A stretch of DNA of 64,000 bases, taken from Pratylenchus scribneri (Eukaryota > Nematoda > Chromadorea > Rhabditida > Pratylenchidae). Positions 24,047 through 42,680 of this stretch are shown here, one piece after another. The notes under the pieces are model-generated. The model did no database searches and was not told where the DNA came from. It saw only the letters and a list, made by a program, of their open reading frames with translations. Numbering within the stretch: position 1 is the stretch's first letter; every line of letters begins with the position of its first letter. The DNA lies in contig JAQSEB010000034.1 of NCBI GenBank assembly GCA_030063045.1, positions 2,108,001-2,172,000 of the forward strand. The letters are read 5' to 3'. The translations under genes and the position numbers were made by a program.

Positions 24047-25212
24047 ATAATTTTTAATGTAATGTAAAATGATTGAATTTACGAAATAAATTATAAATTT
24101 TGATAGTATTTATTTTTGTGTATTTACGAATATCCCCTTTCATCCATATAGCCCATCCATTTTCAAATAAAAATAACAATAATCATGTTTATCATCATCA
24201 CCTTTTACAAATCGACAAAATGAATATTTAAAGTGGAAATCCACCAACGAAATATTGGAAGAAAGAAAAACTAATTGGAATAATAATTAGGTAGATGTTT
24301 TACAAAAGAATTTGGCCCGGATTTTTGGGGGAAAGTGCCAGTTTCGATTTTAAACCAGCCAAAAAAACACAAAAACAAATTTTGCACACTGCTACAAAGC
24401 GAGGAGGGCAAATGATGTTGATTGACAATTTTGATGACTTTTTGAAAGGGAGGAAATCATTTACAAATTGGGAAGAGGGGATTTGGATTGGAGTATTTCG
24501 ACTTTTGAAAGGAGATCGGGGGAATGAAATACATATTAGGATTTACATTTACATTAGAACATGGAAAATTAAAAAGAGTTTTTGTTGGATGGAGAAAAGA
24601 TTTTCCCGTCAATTCGTTTTCTATTTAATGAATTCAACATTTTTTATAAGTATTGTTGTGGATTGCTTCATGGTTTTGGGTATTTTTGGATTAGGATTCA
24701 ATGTGAAGTGTACATTTACAAAAGAGTTTGAATTTTCTTGGGCATGACGATGATTTCATTCACAGTTGTTCAAAATCTGCTGGCAGACAGAAAATAATGG
24801 GTTTTCTATCGGGGAATTAAACATTATGATTTATGGATTGGACTGGATGGGAGTACACGTTTATAAGATGGAAGGATTTAATCAAAAATTCATTTTTTTA
24901 TTGACTTTTTAAATTGATTTTTTATATTTGTTTGTGATATTGGACAATAATATCAATGAATGAATGGAAAAATGGACTAAAATATTAATTAATAAAATGA
25001 CAATCAAAATAGAAAGGAAATAAATAGAACATTAAATATGTTTTATATATTGGGATGGCGTGAAAAACATGCAAAAATGTGGGAATTTGAATTTCATTAA
25101 TTGAATTTAGGGAAGTTAAAGAAATAAAAGTTAAGGAACCGGCCACCATTGGGGCGTAAAAATGAACTAGGAAGGAAACATTTTCTGTTGAACTTTTTGT
25201 TGCAAAAAATCA

Positions 25213-31783
<6,571 letters not shown>

Positions 31784-34615
31784 ACCACGCAGAAAAATGT
31801 TTGTTCCCGTTTCTCACTCCCGAATGGATAACCCGATTAGAAGAAGTGCTGTAAGTAGAAACATTTAATGAAATAATTGATCTGCTGAGATTATTAATTA
31901 TTAAATATATCCGAAAAATGGGATATCTGCTGAACTAGATTTTTGATTCGTGGATTTTGACGTGGAAATAATGCTTAACTTATAGTAAAATGAAAACGGA
32001 TGTAAATTTAATCAAGATCAAACAACAATCTTATAATTTTTAAAAGTTTTTCCATATGCTAAATCCGAAAATAATAATGGTTTCATTTTCATGTGTTTAT
32101 TTTGTTTAATAACACGAAAATTCTAAAAATTTGGTTGTTGCGTTTGGTACTTTGGTTTGCGAATAGCGAATTGCGATTGCGCGGCGCGTGCGCTGGGTTT
32201 TTTATTTTTTTGTTATCTTTATTTTTTGGATGAAATGTCATTTTTAATTTTGTGATTGAATAAAATACAAAAATCAAATGAATGGTCACATTTTTTACAG
32301 TACTCATAGATGAGCAAATAAAACCACCTCCTCTCCTAGGTCCTAGATCGTAAAATCTAGAATGACGAATTCTTGCTAATAAAATGGTCATTGAAAAATA
32401 TTCATTGGATTGAAGATAAAGTGTTTTAGGTGTTTTCAAAACTCACTTTTCCTTTGTTCGATGAATTGTGTTGGTTGTTTATGAAGAAAATGGAAAACAA
32501 TCGCAAAAACAGAGAACTGCTTGGCGATTGCTGCTGTTGTTTTATGTGGATATATGAGTGGAATGGGATGAATGGAGGAATATGAGAATGGGCGTACGGC
32601 TTTGGGACTTAGTTGGGCTTTGGCCGAACTGAGAGGATGAATGAGATGGATGAATGGGGTGGAATGAAAGCCGGGAAGGAATATGAGCACTGTAGAGGAG
32701 GGGGGATGTGGCTTATCAGCAATAGTTGGAAGAATGCTGCTGCTTCGGCATTTGCGCACTATCGCCCGAGAGGCCCCTTCTCATTCACTGCTGGCAGCAA
32801 TTACTGAGAACGTGACGGAATTCCATGTGTTCTCGTGAATGAGCCCTTTTTTGTGTTGGATTTGCCGCGGGCACTTTTCAAGTGGCACATTCACAAGCAA
32901 GCAAGTTAGACCGTTGTTCAGGCAACCGACGACCGTTTTGGTGAACAATTAATTGGGCTGTAATGAAAAAAAATTGTCAGAAATAAAATTGGTGGGCTCG
33001 AATTATTTTAGATAATAGATATTTTCAAGATATGACTGACCGACTGTGGCTGACTAGATGAATCAGTTGTTTGGCCCTGCTGAATGCTCTTTGAGTGGTG
33101 AGGTGGCAGTCTCTGATGTCACGTAAATATTTATTTGTTGGCCAATCAGAGCAAAAAGAAATGGGGAGAATGAAATGGGGAAGATTGGGGGGTAAAATAA
33201 AGAAGATGATGGTCCCGTTGGGTAGTTTATGTGCCGTTTGATGGTTTTTACGCTCTCGACTCCCTTCAGTCCAATGTAGAGTCAATCCCGTTCCACACAG
33301 TCCCTTTTTAAATTTAACTGTCGACACAACCTCTAAACCGTGCGTATATACTGTTTTTAGGTTATATCAAGTTGGTTGCTTGTCGTATGACAAGTAAAAT
33401 AACCACGAGATTTTTAGATGGATTGGAAGTGGTGGTAGTTGGTTAAGACGATTTGGGGGGCTTGGTTTTATGATGAGGGACTGCTCTACCCTAAAGGAAG
33501 GGGGACTTTGTTGGCTGGTGTGTGGGAAATTTGCGTTGTTCACCAAACAACCAACCAACCAGCCAACGAAGCAATCAGCAGATTCCGCTCCGCACACACT
33601 CAGTCAACATCACCACACAACGACAACCACTGTGATGAATGAAGACGACTACGGAGGCGGGACGGACTCTTCAATGAATAAATGTTGCTGGCGGGGCTGA
33701 ATGAGGGCTGCTGCTGCTGGGTGGGTAGAAGCCGGAGGGGAAGGAAAGAAAGGAAGGTCGGGAAGAAAGAAGAGAAAACGCTCGCCACATTGCTTTGCAA
33801 AGGACCATTGCATTGCCTATTGGAAAGAAAGAAGAGAATGTATGGAGCGAATGGAGGAGTAATAGAATCGACGACGACGCTTTGGGCGTAAATGGTGAGA
33901 ATACATAGAATTGGGAAGTGAGGAGAGCCTTTGGGGGAAAAATGAAGAGAAAGAAGCCTTGGAGGGCCGTTTGGTCGTCACCATTCTCATCTCAACAACA
34001 CACACACTTCTACATTGTCCAACCATTGACTGATGAGTCTTGTTGTCTGGGTTTGACTGAGCCTTTGGGCGAGCGACTCCCTAAAAGTGGGCGAAACTAG
34101 TGTGGCGTCTAGAATTATGGTGGAAGTGCTCCTTTCAGTGTCTTCTATCTTGTCTTGACGACCAATTTTTGAGCAAAGACAGCCTCAATTTGGTCAATCT
34201 TCCACTCTTTCTCTCATCTTTTCTTACATCCCCGCCAGCTATTTCTGACAGCCGGTCTACACCCAAATTCCCTTGCATAGCCTTTAAGGGATAAATCCAG
34301 TCGGAGAAATCCTTCAGTGTAATCCTCGCCTATATCGTATTTTTCCATTCTATTTCTTCTTTACTTCTCTGTTCTTGTCCTTCTAATCCTATAACATTTT
34401 GGTACCAAATTCCCTATGTGAATTCATCAAAATCCCATTTAATCCCATTTTCATTGAGGTCGATTATAGAGAGGAATTGGATGTATGAGAAAGAATTTTA
34501 GGAGGTGAAAAACTTAAAGGAAATTAAAAAAAAATTTTCATATTTGCTTGTGGGTTTTTTCATTTTTCTCTTTTTTCGATTCGCAACAGTGAAATTATAG
34601 ATTTGCTTTGTTTTC
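31784..34615. other. HIPK upstream region
   Basis: No protein-coding gene is supported. 32430-34120 is locally less AT-rich, with many purine-rich runs and TGAATGA/GAATGGA-like motifs. This would suit the promoter and non-coding 5' exons of the minus-strand HIPK gene. Short open frames here overlap each other on both strands without splice or domain support. Confidence 0.3.
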
Positions 34616-35790
34616 TTATAAAATTCCGCCTGTTTTGTTTATAATTCCGCCTGTTTTGTTTATAATTCCGCCTGTTTTTAATAATTCCGCCTGTTTTGTT
34701 TATAATTCCGCCTGTTTTGTTTATAATTCCGCCTGTTTTTAATAATTCCGCCTGTTTTTAATAATTCCGCCTGTTTTGTTTAAATTCCGCCTGTTTTGTT
34801 TAAATTCCGCCTGTTTTGTTCTAATTCCGCCTGTTTTGTTTAAATTCCGCCTGTTTTAATAATTCCGCCTGTTTTGTTTAAATTCCGCCTGTTTTTAATA
34901 ATTCCGCCTGCTTTGTTTAAATTCCGCCTGTTTTGTTCTAATTCCGCCTGTTTTGTTTAAATTCCGCCTGTTTTTAATAATTCCGCCTGTTTTGTTTAAA
35001 TTCCGCCTGTTTTTAATAATTCCGCCTGTTTTGTTTAAATTCCGCATGTTTTTAATAATTCCGCCTGTTTTGTTTAAATTCCGCCTGTTTTTAATAATTC
35101 CGCCTGCTTTGTTTAAATTCCGCCTGTTTTTAATAATTCCGCCTGCTTTGTTTAAATTCCGCCTGTTTTTAATAATTCCGCCTGTTTTGTTTAAATTCCG
35201 CCTGTTTTTAATAATTCCGCCTGTTTTGTTTAAATTCCGCATGTTTTTAATAATTCCGCCTGTTTTGTTTAAATTCCGCCTGTTTTTAATAATTCCGCCT
35301 GTTTTGTTTAAATTCCGCCTGTTTTGTTCTAATTCCGCCTGTTTTTAATAATTCCGCCTGTTTTTAATAATTCCGCCTGTTTTGTTTAAATTCCGCCTGT
35401 TTTTAATAATTCCGCCTGTTTTTAATAATTCCGCCTGTTTTGTTCTAATTCCGCCTGTTTTTAATAATTCCGCCTGTTTTTAATAATTCCGCCTGTTTTG
35501 TTTATAATTCCGCCTGTTTTTAATAATTCCGCCTGTTTTGTTTATAATTCCGCCTGTTTTTAATAATTCCGCCTGTTTTTAATAATTCCGCCTGTTTTGT
35601 TTATAATTCCGCCTGTTTTTAATAATTCCGCCTGTTTTTAATAATTCCGCCTGTTTTTAATAATTCCGCCTGTTTTGTTTATAATTCCGCCTGTTTTTAA
35701 TAATTCCGCCTGTTTTGTTTATAATTCCGCCTTTTTTTAATAATTCCGACTGTTTTGTTTTAATTCGCCTAGTTTTTAATTTCGCTTTTT
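34616..35790 (+). repeat. Satellite array 3 (longest, ATTCCGCCTGTTTT unit)
   Basis: About 60 tandem units over 1.17 kb, + orientation. There are four tail variants (TTTTTAAT, TTTTGTTTA, TTTTGTTTATA, TTTTGTTCT), single-base variants (CCGCATG, CCTGCTTTG) and local higher-order duplication. The right edge decays gradually after about 35730. Long open frames through it are repeat artefacts. Confidence 0.97.
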
Positions 35791-37021
35791 CAATTCCAAT
35801 TAGATAAAATTCCGTCGCTTTTATTCGTCCGACCGTAATGCCCATCATCATACCCAGAAGTCATATCAATTGACCAACTAAAACTATAACATGAAACAGT
35901 TTAAAAAGGGTAGTTTTCATAAAAATCTAAATTAAAAAATTGCTTAAATAATTAGGAGAGGAAAATAATATTTGATGTTTGGTTTAATCCTTAAATTCCT
36001 TACTTCTTTTTGTCGATATTTTTCCTTATTTATGCTCAAAATGTCTGGATTGATATGGGGAAAAATGATAATTTGATAGGAAATTGTGAGGAATTTGGCC
36101 AATTTCATATTTTTGATAAGATTACAGTTGGCAAATTTAACACATTTTTACCATTTCTTTTCCTCCAATCCCTTCATAATTTTACCAATCTCCAATTCTC
36201 CACCTAACGAAATTATTCAAAAAAGAAAGCGAAAGGCGCAAAATCTAAATCTAGTCAGCCGTCTGCCCCATTTTTCCACCAAAATTCACTAACAAATCCG
36301 CCATATTGGCGAATGAATGCATTGTTGGAAGAATTTATGTGGATAGAAGAGTGAAAGAAAGTGGAAATTGAGGACAATTGAGGGCAATTTTCGGAATTTT
36401 TGAGGATTAATGGATAAATTTTTGGATTGCAAATGGGAAAAAATCATCGGATTTCAAAGACGAATTTCACAATAAATTCCCTTGGGATTAACTTGAATTT
36501 AAAGCCAAATTTAATAGTCAATTATTCCCTTCAACTCTCCAAGGATTTGCAGACTTTTCCTACTTTGTAAAGCTGTCATTTTAAATATATTGCCGCCGGG
36601 TATGGGGTGATGAGAGGGGCATTTGGAGAAGATTGATCTTTTTGTTTTCAATTTCCCTTTTCCATCCAGCCACAATTTAATTTGAAAAGGTCATTCGCAC
36701 AAAATATTGAAAGAATACTGCAAAAATTGGCAAAATTTTATTCCTCAATATATTTATTGATGATTGAAAATTGGAGTCAAAAATTTGCTCAATTCAATGA
36801 AGGAAAAATTGAATAAAATTTAAAACTGGGAAGAAAAAATAAAATTTTTAAATGTTAAATTAATAGGCTTATTTTTGAGGCGTTTAAAATTTGTTTATTC
36901 TATTGGCCAGAAAGAAATATAATTCATTGCTTCAAATTCTGTCAATTCCCTCTTTTAGCACAGTCCATAGTCCATTCCATTATTATTATTTTTATCAACA
37001 ATCTCCATTATTTTATCACAA
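35791..37021. other. Intergenic region, upstream of the oxidase gene
   Basis: AT-rich. Contains short open frames without support. No repeat family or promoter motif that I can defend. Confidence 0.35.
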
Positions 37022-39463
37022 ATGGAGGGAAATGGAGAGGGAGAAAGATGCCGACGAATTGCAATTGTTGGCGAAGGAGTTGTCGGAATGAGTACGGCAA
37101 TGGCCTTGAGACAAGCATTCCCTGGCACAAAAGTATGATAATTCGTTGAACTCATTTTTTGACTTAATTAATCCCTTTAAATCTCCGGGTTTGACCTAAT
37201 CGAATCCCAAATTCTACCCATTAAAACAAAAAAAATAGTGATAATTCTATGAAAAAGGATGTTTTCAGCCATTACAGTACTTTGACATTTATTTTGGCTC
37301 ATAGCATAATAAAGAAGGAATCAATTCGATAGACAATATATATCGGTGGGAAATTCTAAATTTTCTCTACAATTGGGCTTTTAATTTTTTGTAAACTTAC
37401 ACGATTTAAAAAAAAACAAATTCTATCTTTCCACTTTGTTCGCCACAGTTGACAATTTTTTCGGATCGTCCATTTGCCGAGACAAGCAGTTTTGGCCCAG
37501 CCGGAATATTCCGTGTAGATTCCGATTCGACTGAATATCGCCATTGGGCAGCAGAAACATTCGAATTATGGGCCAAATTGGCCAAAGAACGGGATCCCCT
37601 AGAAACAGGCGGTATGGACTGAGAGATTAAGACTTAATTCAATTAATTAATTAGTCCAAATGGTGAGCGGGCATATTCAATCGGATGATCGGGCTTTGCT
37701 GGAAAAACAGGCAAAAAAATATTTATTGGTTAAATTTGGAGGAATATTTTGTCAAAGGAACGGGCAATGGCCGGAATTGTGCTCAATTTTGGATGGATGA
37801 GCCAAAGAGAATTGAGCTTAATTTTTTCGAATCCATCAAAGTGATTTTGATTAGCATTTAAATTTATTTTAAAAATAGTTTCGGCATCCATTTCACCACA
37901 TTTGCAGCCGAAGGACGTCGTTATGTGCCTTGGTTGAAGGCACAAATTTGTGATAATGGGAATTTTATTGAATTTCGACAACAAAAATTGGAATCAATTC
38001 AGCAAGTTTTTTTAATGCAAAATACCCAAAAATTTAAGAATTTTTATTCGAAGCTTGTCGATTCCAACGAATATTTTTTGGTAATAAATTGTGCCGGATT
38101 GGCGGCGGGAAAATTGGCTTGCGATGATGACACGGTTTACCCAAATCGAGGAGTTGGAATTGAGGCAACAATAAAATGGAAATAATATAAAAAAATCCAT
38201 CAAAAAAGGTGCTTGCCCCTGGCCATTCCTCCCATTTTGCATATCAAGATTTGAATACATTTTGCCTTCCCTTGTGAGTCTCCCTGATTATCGTATACCT
38301 AGCCCAAATTGGCGCAAATCTTTGTAACAATTTTATAATGAAAGGAAAATAATTTAATTGAATTTGATATCAAATGAGAGCTGAAAGGTATACACAATTC
38401 TAATTAATTGGTTAAAGTTCAAATAGGTAGTTATTATCAATGCCAATATTGCCTAAGGTTTTCTCCCTTTTCATCCTACTGTACCCCACTTTCTAATTGC
38501 CCCGTCAACCAATCAATCAAATATTGCCCCAATCTGCCTTTTTTAGCCCGCTCCTTTCCCTACTAAAGGCTCACTTTTCCCCACACTTTTGCGACGTTCT
38601 GCTGTTATCACATTTTTTCCGCAAAACAGATAAATATATTAATTAAAGTCTAGCCCAACTAATCCCAATCCCCTTCTTTGGGGGGCTTAGGCTCCCGGCA
38701 ATGGCCTGGAGCGAGAGCTTAGGCCAACTATCGCCTCGAACAACCCTAGTCCCGGGAATAAGGACTATAAATTATAGTCAAAAATGATGACAAAAAGCGT
38801 AAATTTTATTCTAGCCATATTTTTTAACAATCTTTTTTGTAATGTACAATTCAATAGAAAAACTTGGCTCTTTAAGATGCCAGTAAATACGAAAAAATAT
38901 TAGAAATTCAAGAATTATATAGCAACTAATTTGCTCGCGCTGAAATGGGCTGCTCCAAATCCCAATTGAAGCGTACCCTCGGGGTTCAATCAGTAATATT
39001 TATTGTATTTCCATATGAAGGGTTGGAGATCGTATACTGTTGGGCACGTTGCGCCAAAATGATCAATGGGAAAGGGTGGTGACCGCAGAAGATCGAGAGG
39101 ACATTTGGCTGAGAGTATTGGCCATGAAACCGGCACTCAGAGTCCAATAAAATATATTCAATTAAAACATTGACCAATTTGTTTTAGAATGTCAAAGTGA
39201 TAGGTGAATGGTGTGGCCTCCGGCCAATGCGAAATGCTGGCGTTCGGCTCGAATATAAATTGGTTGAAAATTCGAACGGCAAAAGAATTCATGTGAGAGA
39301 GGAAATTATTTACATATAATTTTATTGTCAGATAATCCACAATTATGGACATGGTTCAAATGGATTTGTGCTGAGTTGGGGATGTGCCCAAAATATTATC
39401 AAAATGATTAGATCAAAGCATTTGATTGGAAATGATAAAATAGGAGGAAAAAGTCATCTTTAA
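37022..39463 (+). CDS. D-aspartate / D-amino-acid oxidase family flavoenzyme
   Basis: Exons: 37022-37132, 37449-37611, 37655 to about 37840, then about 37879-38186 (probably with an inner intron), a short one near 38209-38270, about 38980-39149, 39188-39290 and 39331-39463. FAD-binding N-terminus: RIAIVGEGVVGMSTAMAL. Further family motifs: SSFGPAGIFRVDS, INCAGLAAGKL, DDTVYPNRG, GDRILLGTLRQ, EWCGLRPMRNAGVRLE and HNYGHGSNGFVLSWG. HNYGHG..GF...WG is the family's C-terminal flavin and substrate motif. The enzyme oxidatively deaminates D-amino acids, giving a keto acid, ammonia and peroxide. The protein ends SHL, a peroxisomal PTS1-type tripeptide. The frame breaks twice, at A7 (37713-37719) and T6 (37822-37827); one base fewer at each restores the phases. 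It may be intact with consensus errors, or a decaying gene. Confidence 0.8.
38395..38640. repeat. Dispersed repeat, copy 2
   Basis: Shares CATCCTACTGTACCCCACTT, a CCCGTCAACCAATCAAT block and AATATTGCCCCAATCTGCCT, in order, with 10860-10950. It lies in an intron of the oxidase gene. No terminal repeats noted. Confidence 0.55.
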
Positions 39464-40445
39464 TAATTTGCAAATATAATAGAAATATTAATAAAATATT
39501 GTCATTTTTCATTCATAATTTCATGGAATTGTTTTAGAAAAAATGAAGCAAATTGTGCGAAGAATAAGCTCTAACAAGAAAATAAAATGGAATTGGAATC
39601 TAATTAGAAAATTTAATTAAAATTCCCATTTAAAATTATTGTCTACCTCCACCGGAATTGAATCCCAAATTAGGATTGAACAAAAACCAAAACGGTAAAA
39701 TGAACAATGAAAGAGACAATGAACTGTCTGGGCTATTTTAATATCAATTTTTAATTTCCGCCTACTTAAAAAAACTTGGGGAAAAACGGAAATTTGGCCT
39801 TCAAAAGAACAAATTAAGAATGCCCTCCCCTCACGACATTTCATTTTAACCCAAAAAGGGCACAAAATATGCCATTTTTGGGTTCTTTCCCATTTCCCAT
39901 CATCACGAATTCCATGTTTATTTCATGGGTGGTTTTGGTGCCAATTCCTTGAACATCTCAACCATCTTTGTGTTTTCTTTCCACCTGCTTCCTGTGCTGT
40001 CCGGCCTTTTTGCTCCTTCCGGTTCCAAATTCCAAAAAATGGGTGGAGGCGGAACCCATTTTATTCGGCTGCCTTTTCTCCATAAATACTTCTCCCCAAT
40101 TGGCCACAATTGCCGTCGTTTTACAATTTCAATTCCATTTTTAATTTAATTCACATTTTTTTCTTTTTTTTAAATTGTATAAAACTCATTGTTCCTATTT
40201 CTTATTTTTTTGATTACCTATATGAATTATTATGATGACCAAAAAATGACTATATTTTTGGATGAATTGATAAAATGGAGAAGGAATTTCATGGACAAGT
40301 TTCCATTTTTCCATTCAAATGAAAAAGAATTCGACAAAATTGTTTAAAAAAGATTCCCTATATGTGAGATAGAGGCGATTATGGAATAAAGAAGAATGGG
40401 CTAAATAAAATCAAATTCCAGAGGCTAATCCGTTTAATTTTCACC
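39464..40445. other. Intergenic region
   Basis: Contains no supported gene. Short frames at 39925-40149 and 39918-40109 lie on opposite strands of the same stretch and lack splice support. A single stray satellite-like TTCCGCCTACTT occurs near 39759. Confidence 0.35.
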
Positions 40446-42680
40446 ATGAAAATTGATAATCTAAATTCCTTTCACATCCAATTCAAATACATTCAATATT
40501 CTCGGTCATTTTTGCAAAGGAGAACAAATTTATCATCAATTTTTATGCTAATTTTCATCCTCCTCATCAGCTCCTTCACAAATTGCCATGCAGCAATCAA
40601 AGTGCGGCGACATTTCAATGAGTGGGTGATGCTTGGAGAATAAACAAAAATCACATTTTCTGATTTTTCAACTCCTTTAAATTTTCATTTATTTCGTATA
40701 TTATCTCAGAAAGGCAAATTTGTTGAATTTTACATTAAAGAAATGGGAATTAGTTCGGTTTTAGATTAAAACTTTCCGGAACCCAACCGGAAGGAACTTA
40801 GATTAAAACTTTCCGGAAACCAACCGGAAGGAACTTAGATTAAAACTTTCCGGAATCCAACCGGAAGGAACTTAGATTAAAACTTTCCGGAAACCAACCG
40901 GAAGGAACTTAGATTAAAACTTTCCGGAATCCAACCGGAAGGAACTTAGATTAAAACTTTCCGGAATCCAACCGGAAGGGACTTAGATTAAAACTTTCCG
41001 GAAAGAACTTAGGAATTTAAACTTTCCGGAAAGAACTTAGAATTAAAACTTCTTCGGAATCTAACCAGAACAAAAATAAAACTTTCCCGAAAAAACTGAA
41101 CAAGCATAAAATCCGAATTGGGCAAAATACAACAAATCAGAATTTTCTGGAATACAGTAATCAGTCTCCTCTCATTATATTATATCAAACTAATAATTCC
41201 TCGTTTCTTTTAATTCCTTTTTTAATGTAATTATCAACAATTTTTATTTCCACCATTCTTTAATATGGAAAAATTGGCTATTAAATTAAGGTATTCTGCC
41301 AATTCGGAATCATCCTCACTGTTGGACAATACTGGCCCGGAGGAAATTCTCTCCCCAGCCAGAAAATTATTGTTAGCTCATAAAAATAATAATAATGAAA
41401 TGGAACAACAAAAAGAGTCGAAGAAGGTTGATGCCCATTGTTGGATTCGAATCGAGAGGAGAACTGGCGAGGCAAGTACATATTTTGGCCATAATAATGT
41501 TAATTAATGGAAAATATTTCATCTTCTCAAAATGTTAAAAATGGGATTAATTTGGTATCATCCCCTCCAAATTCGTATTTTTTCACATATTTTTGATTAA
41601 AAACTCTGGAGAGGGAGGATTGGGGGTTTAATACAAATATGTTTAAAATTCACATGGGTTTGGAATGGTTTTTTTGATATTTTTAAATGCCAACCAACGG
41701 ATAAAAAACATGCAATAAAATGTGGGGTTAATATATTAAATTATTTTTAATGTATTTATGCCAAACTAAACAGATCCTCTTTCCTTTCGAGAGATGATCT
41801 CCGATTGCATATTTTGCTGCGTTATTCATTTTTGTATTTATTTTTATTCATCCCAGGAAAAGCATATCCATCTCAAAATGGGGGAAGAAATCTTCTTCAC
41901 ATTTCGCGGAATTATCTGCTGCCCCCAACCAAAAACAAAATGAAGTGCATTTTTGTATTAATTTTTTAATGGGCATTTATTACATAAAAAGGTGAAAGTC
42001 CATTTTGCTGTAAGTTCATAAGATTAAAAATTTTAAAACCACAAATTGTAAGCATTTTTATGTTGCTTTGTATTCATATACCTATATTTGTGAATATACT
42101 TACTTAGACCAAAAAGGGAATAAAATTAAAATATGGACATAAATACCTCTACAATTATTTGATATATTCATTAATTTTTTTACCACAATTTTTCATGTCT
42201 AAATTTTTTCTTTAAGAATTCGCCAAAAATAGAAGGGCAAATTAATTTTTTTGTAGTATCAAAAAATTTCTACAAATTCAAAAATTGGACTAAAAATAAT
42301 TTCCGTGGAATTGGAATGTATGAACGTGAATTGTTGACTAAAATTCATTTTTGTCCAAAATCCCTCCAGACATTTATGGTTTTTGGACAAAGTTTTATAA
42401 TCAAAAATACGAGAAAATTCCAATTTATATTTTGGTAAAAAAATAATTGCAAATCTAAAAATGTGGGAAAATTAGGACAAAAAGTATGTCGAAGATTACG
42501 GTCAAAATGGAGGGGCAAAAAAAAAGAAAAATCAAATGATTTCCGCCTATTCATTCATTTCATTTTTTTCAGTTTTACGAAGAGAATGGGAGTTGTGCCC
42601 GGCTGTCACGCGGGATTTATGCCTGCCAGAGTAGAACCTTTGTGGACCCATTCAATCCGTATTGCATGTTCATGGATTGA
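40446..42680 (+). CDS. Secreted four-cysteine protein, paralogue A
   Basis: Three exons in phase: 40446-40621, 41291-41471, 42573-42680; 154 residues. A signal peptide core IFMLIFILLISSFTNCHA lies in exon 1, followed by a variable Ser/Asn/Glu-rich linker. The conserved C-terminus crosses the last intron: HCWIRIERRTGE, then GSCARLSRGIYACQ and FVDPFNPYCMF. The last module matches paralogue B (46695-52667) at C-x-(I/V)-R-(I/V), G.C.RL..G...ACQ...F.DP.N..C.F, and the intron splits both at the same place. The second intron has a GC donor (GAG then GCAAGT). The first intron holds a 37-base tandem repeat. A short secreted disulfide-bonded peptide is inferred. I do not recognise the family. Confidence 0.6.
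40757..41070 (+). repeat. 37-base tandem repeat with internal hairpin
   Basis: About six full units beginning TTAGATTAAAACTTTCCGGA, then shortened ones. Each unit contains CTTTCCGG and, nine bases on, CCGGAAGG, so every unit can fold into a hairpin. It lies in the first intron of paralogue A. Confidence 0.9.

Larger units (their letters stand above)
23387..25212. other. Intergenic region between convergent genes, with tRNA-like and MITE-like repeats
   Basis: It contains the tRNA-like segment at 23703-23783 and the palindromic element at 23806-24046, both listed separately. An open frame at 24295-24747 has no splice, domain or start context and is not called. AATAAA motifs near 23520 fit the end of the upstream gene. 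Confidence 0.4.

Noticed and set aside
24295..24747. 150-residue open frame
   Set aside because: No domain, poor composition, no splice or promoter support; it lies in the 3' flank of two convergent genes.
32436..34294. Several 60-115 residue frames on both strands upstream of HIPK
   Set aside because: They overlap on opposite strands, have low-complexity composition and no splice continuity; more likely promoter and leader sequence.
34895..35348. Long open frames through satellite array 3 on both strands (repeating NLNKTGG- and FKFRLFLIIPP-type units)
   Set aside because: They exist only because two adjoining monomers of 19 and 20 bases sum to a multiple of three; no start context, splice sites or non-repeat sequence.
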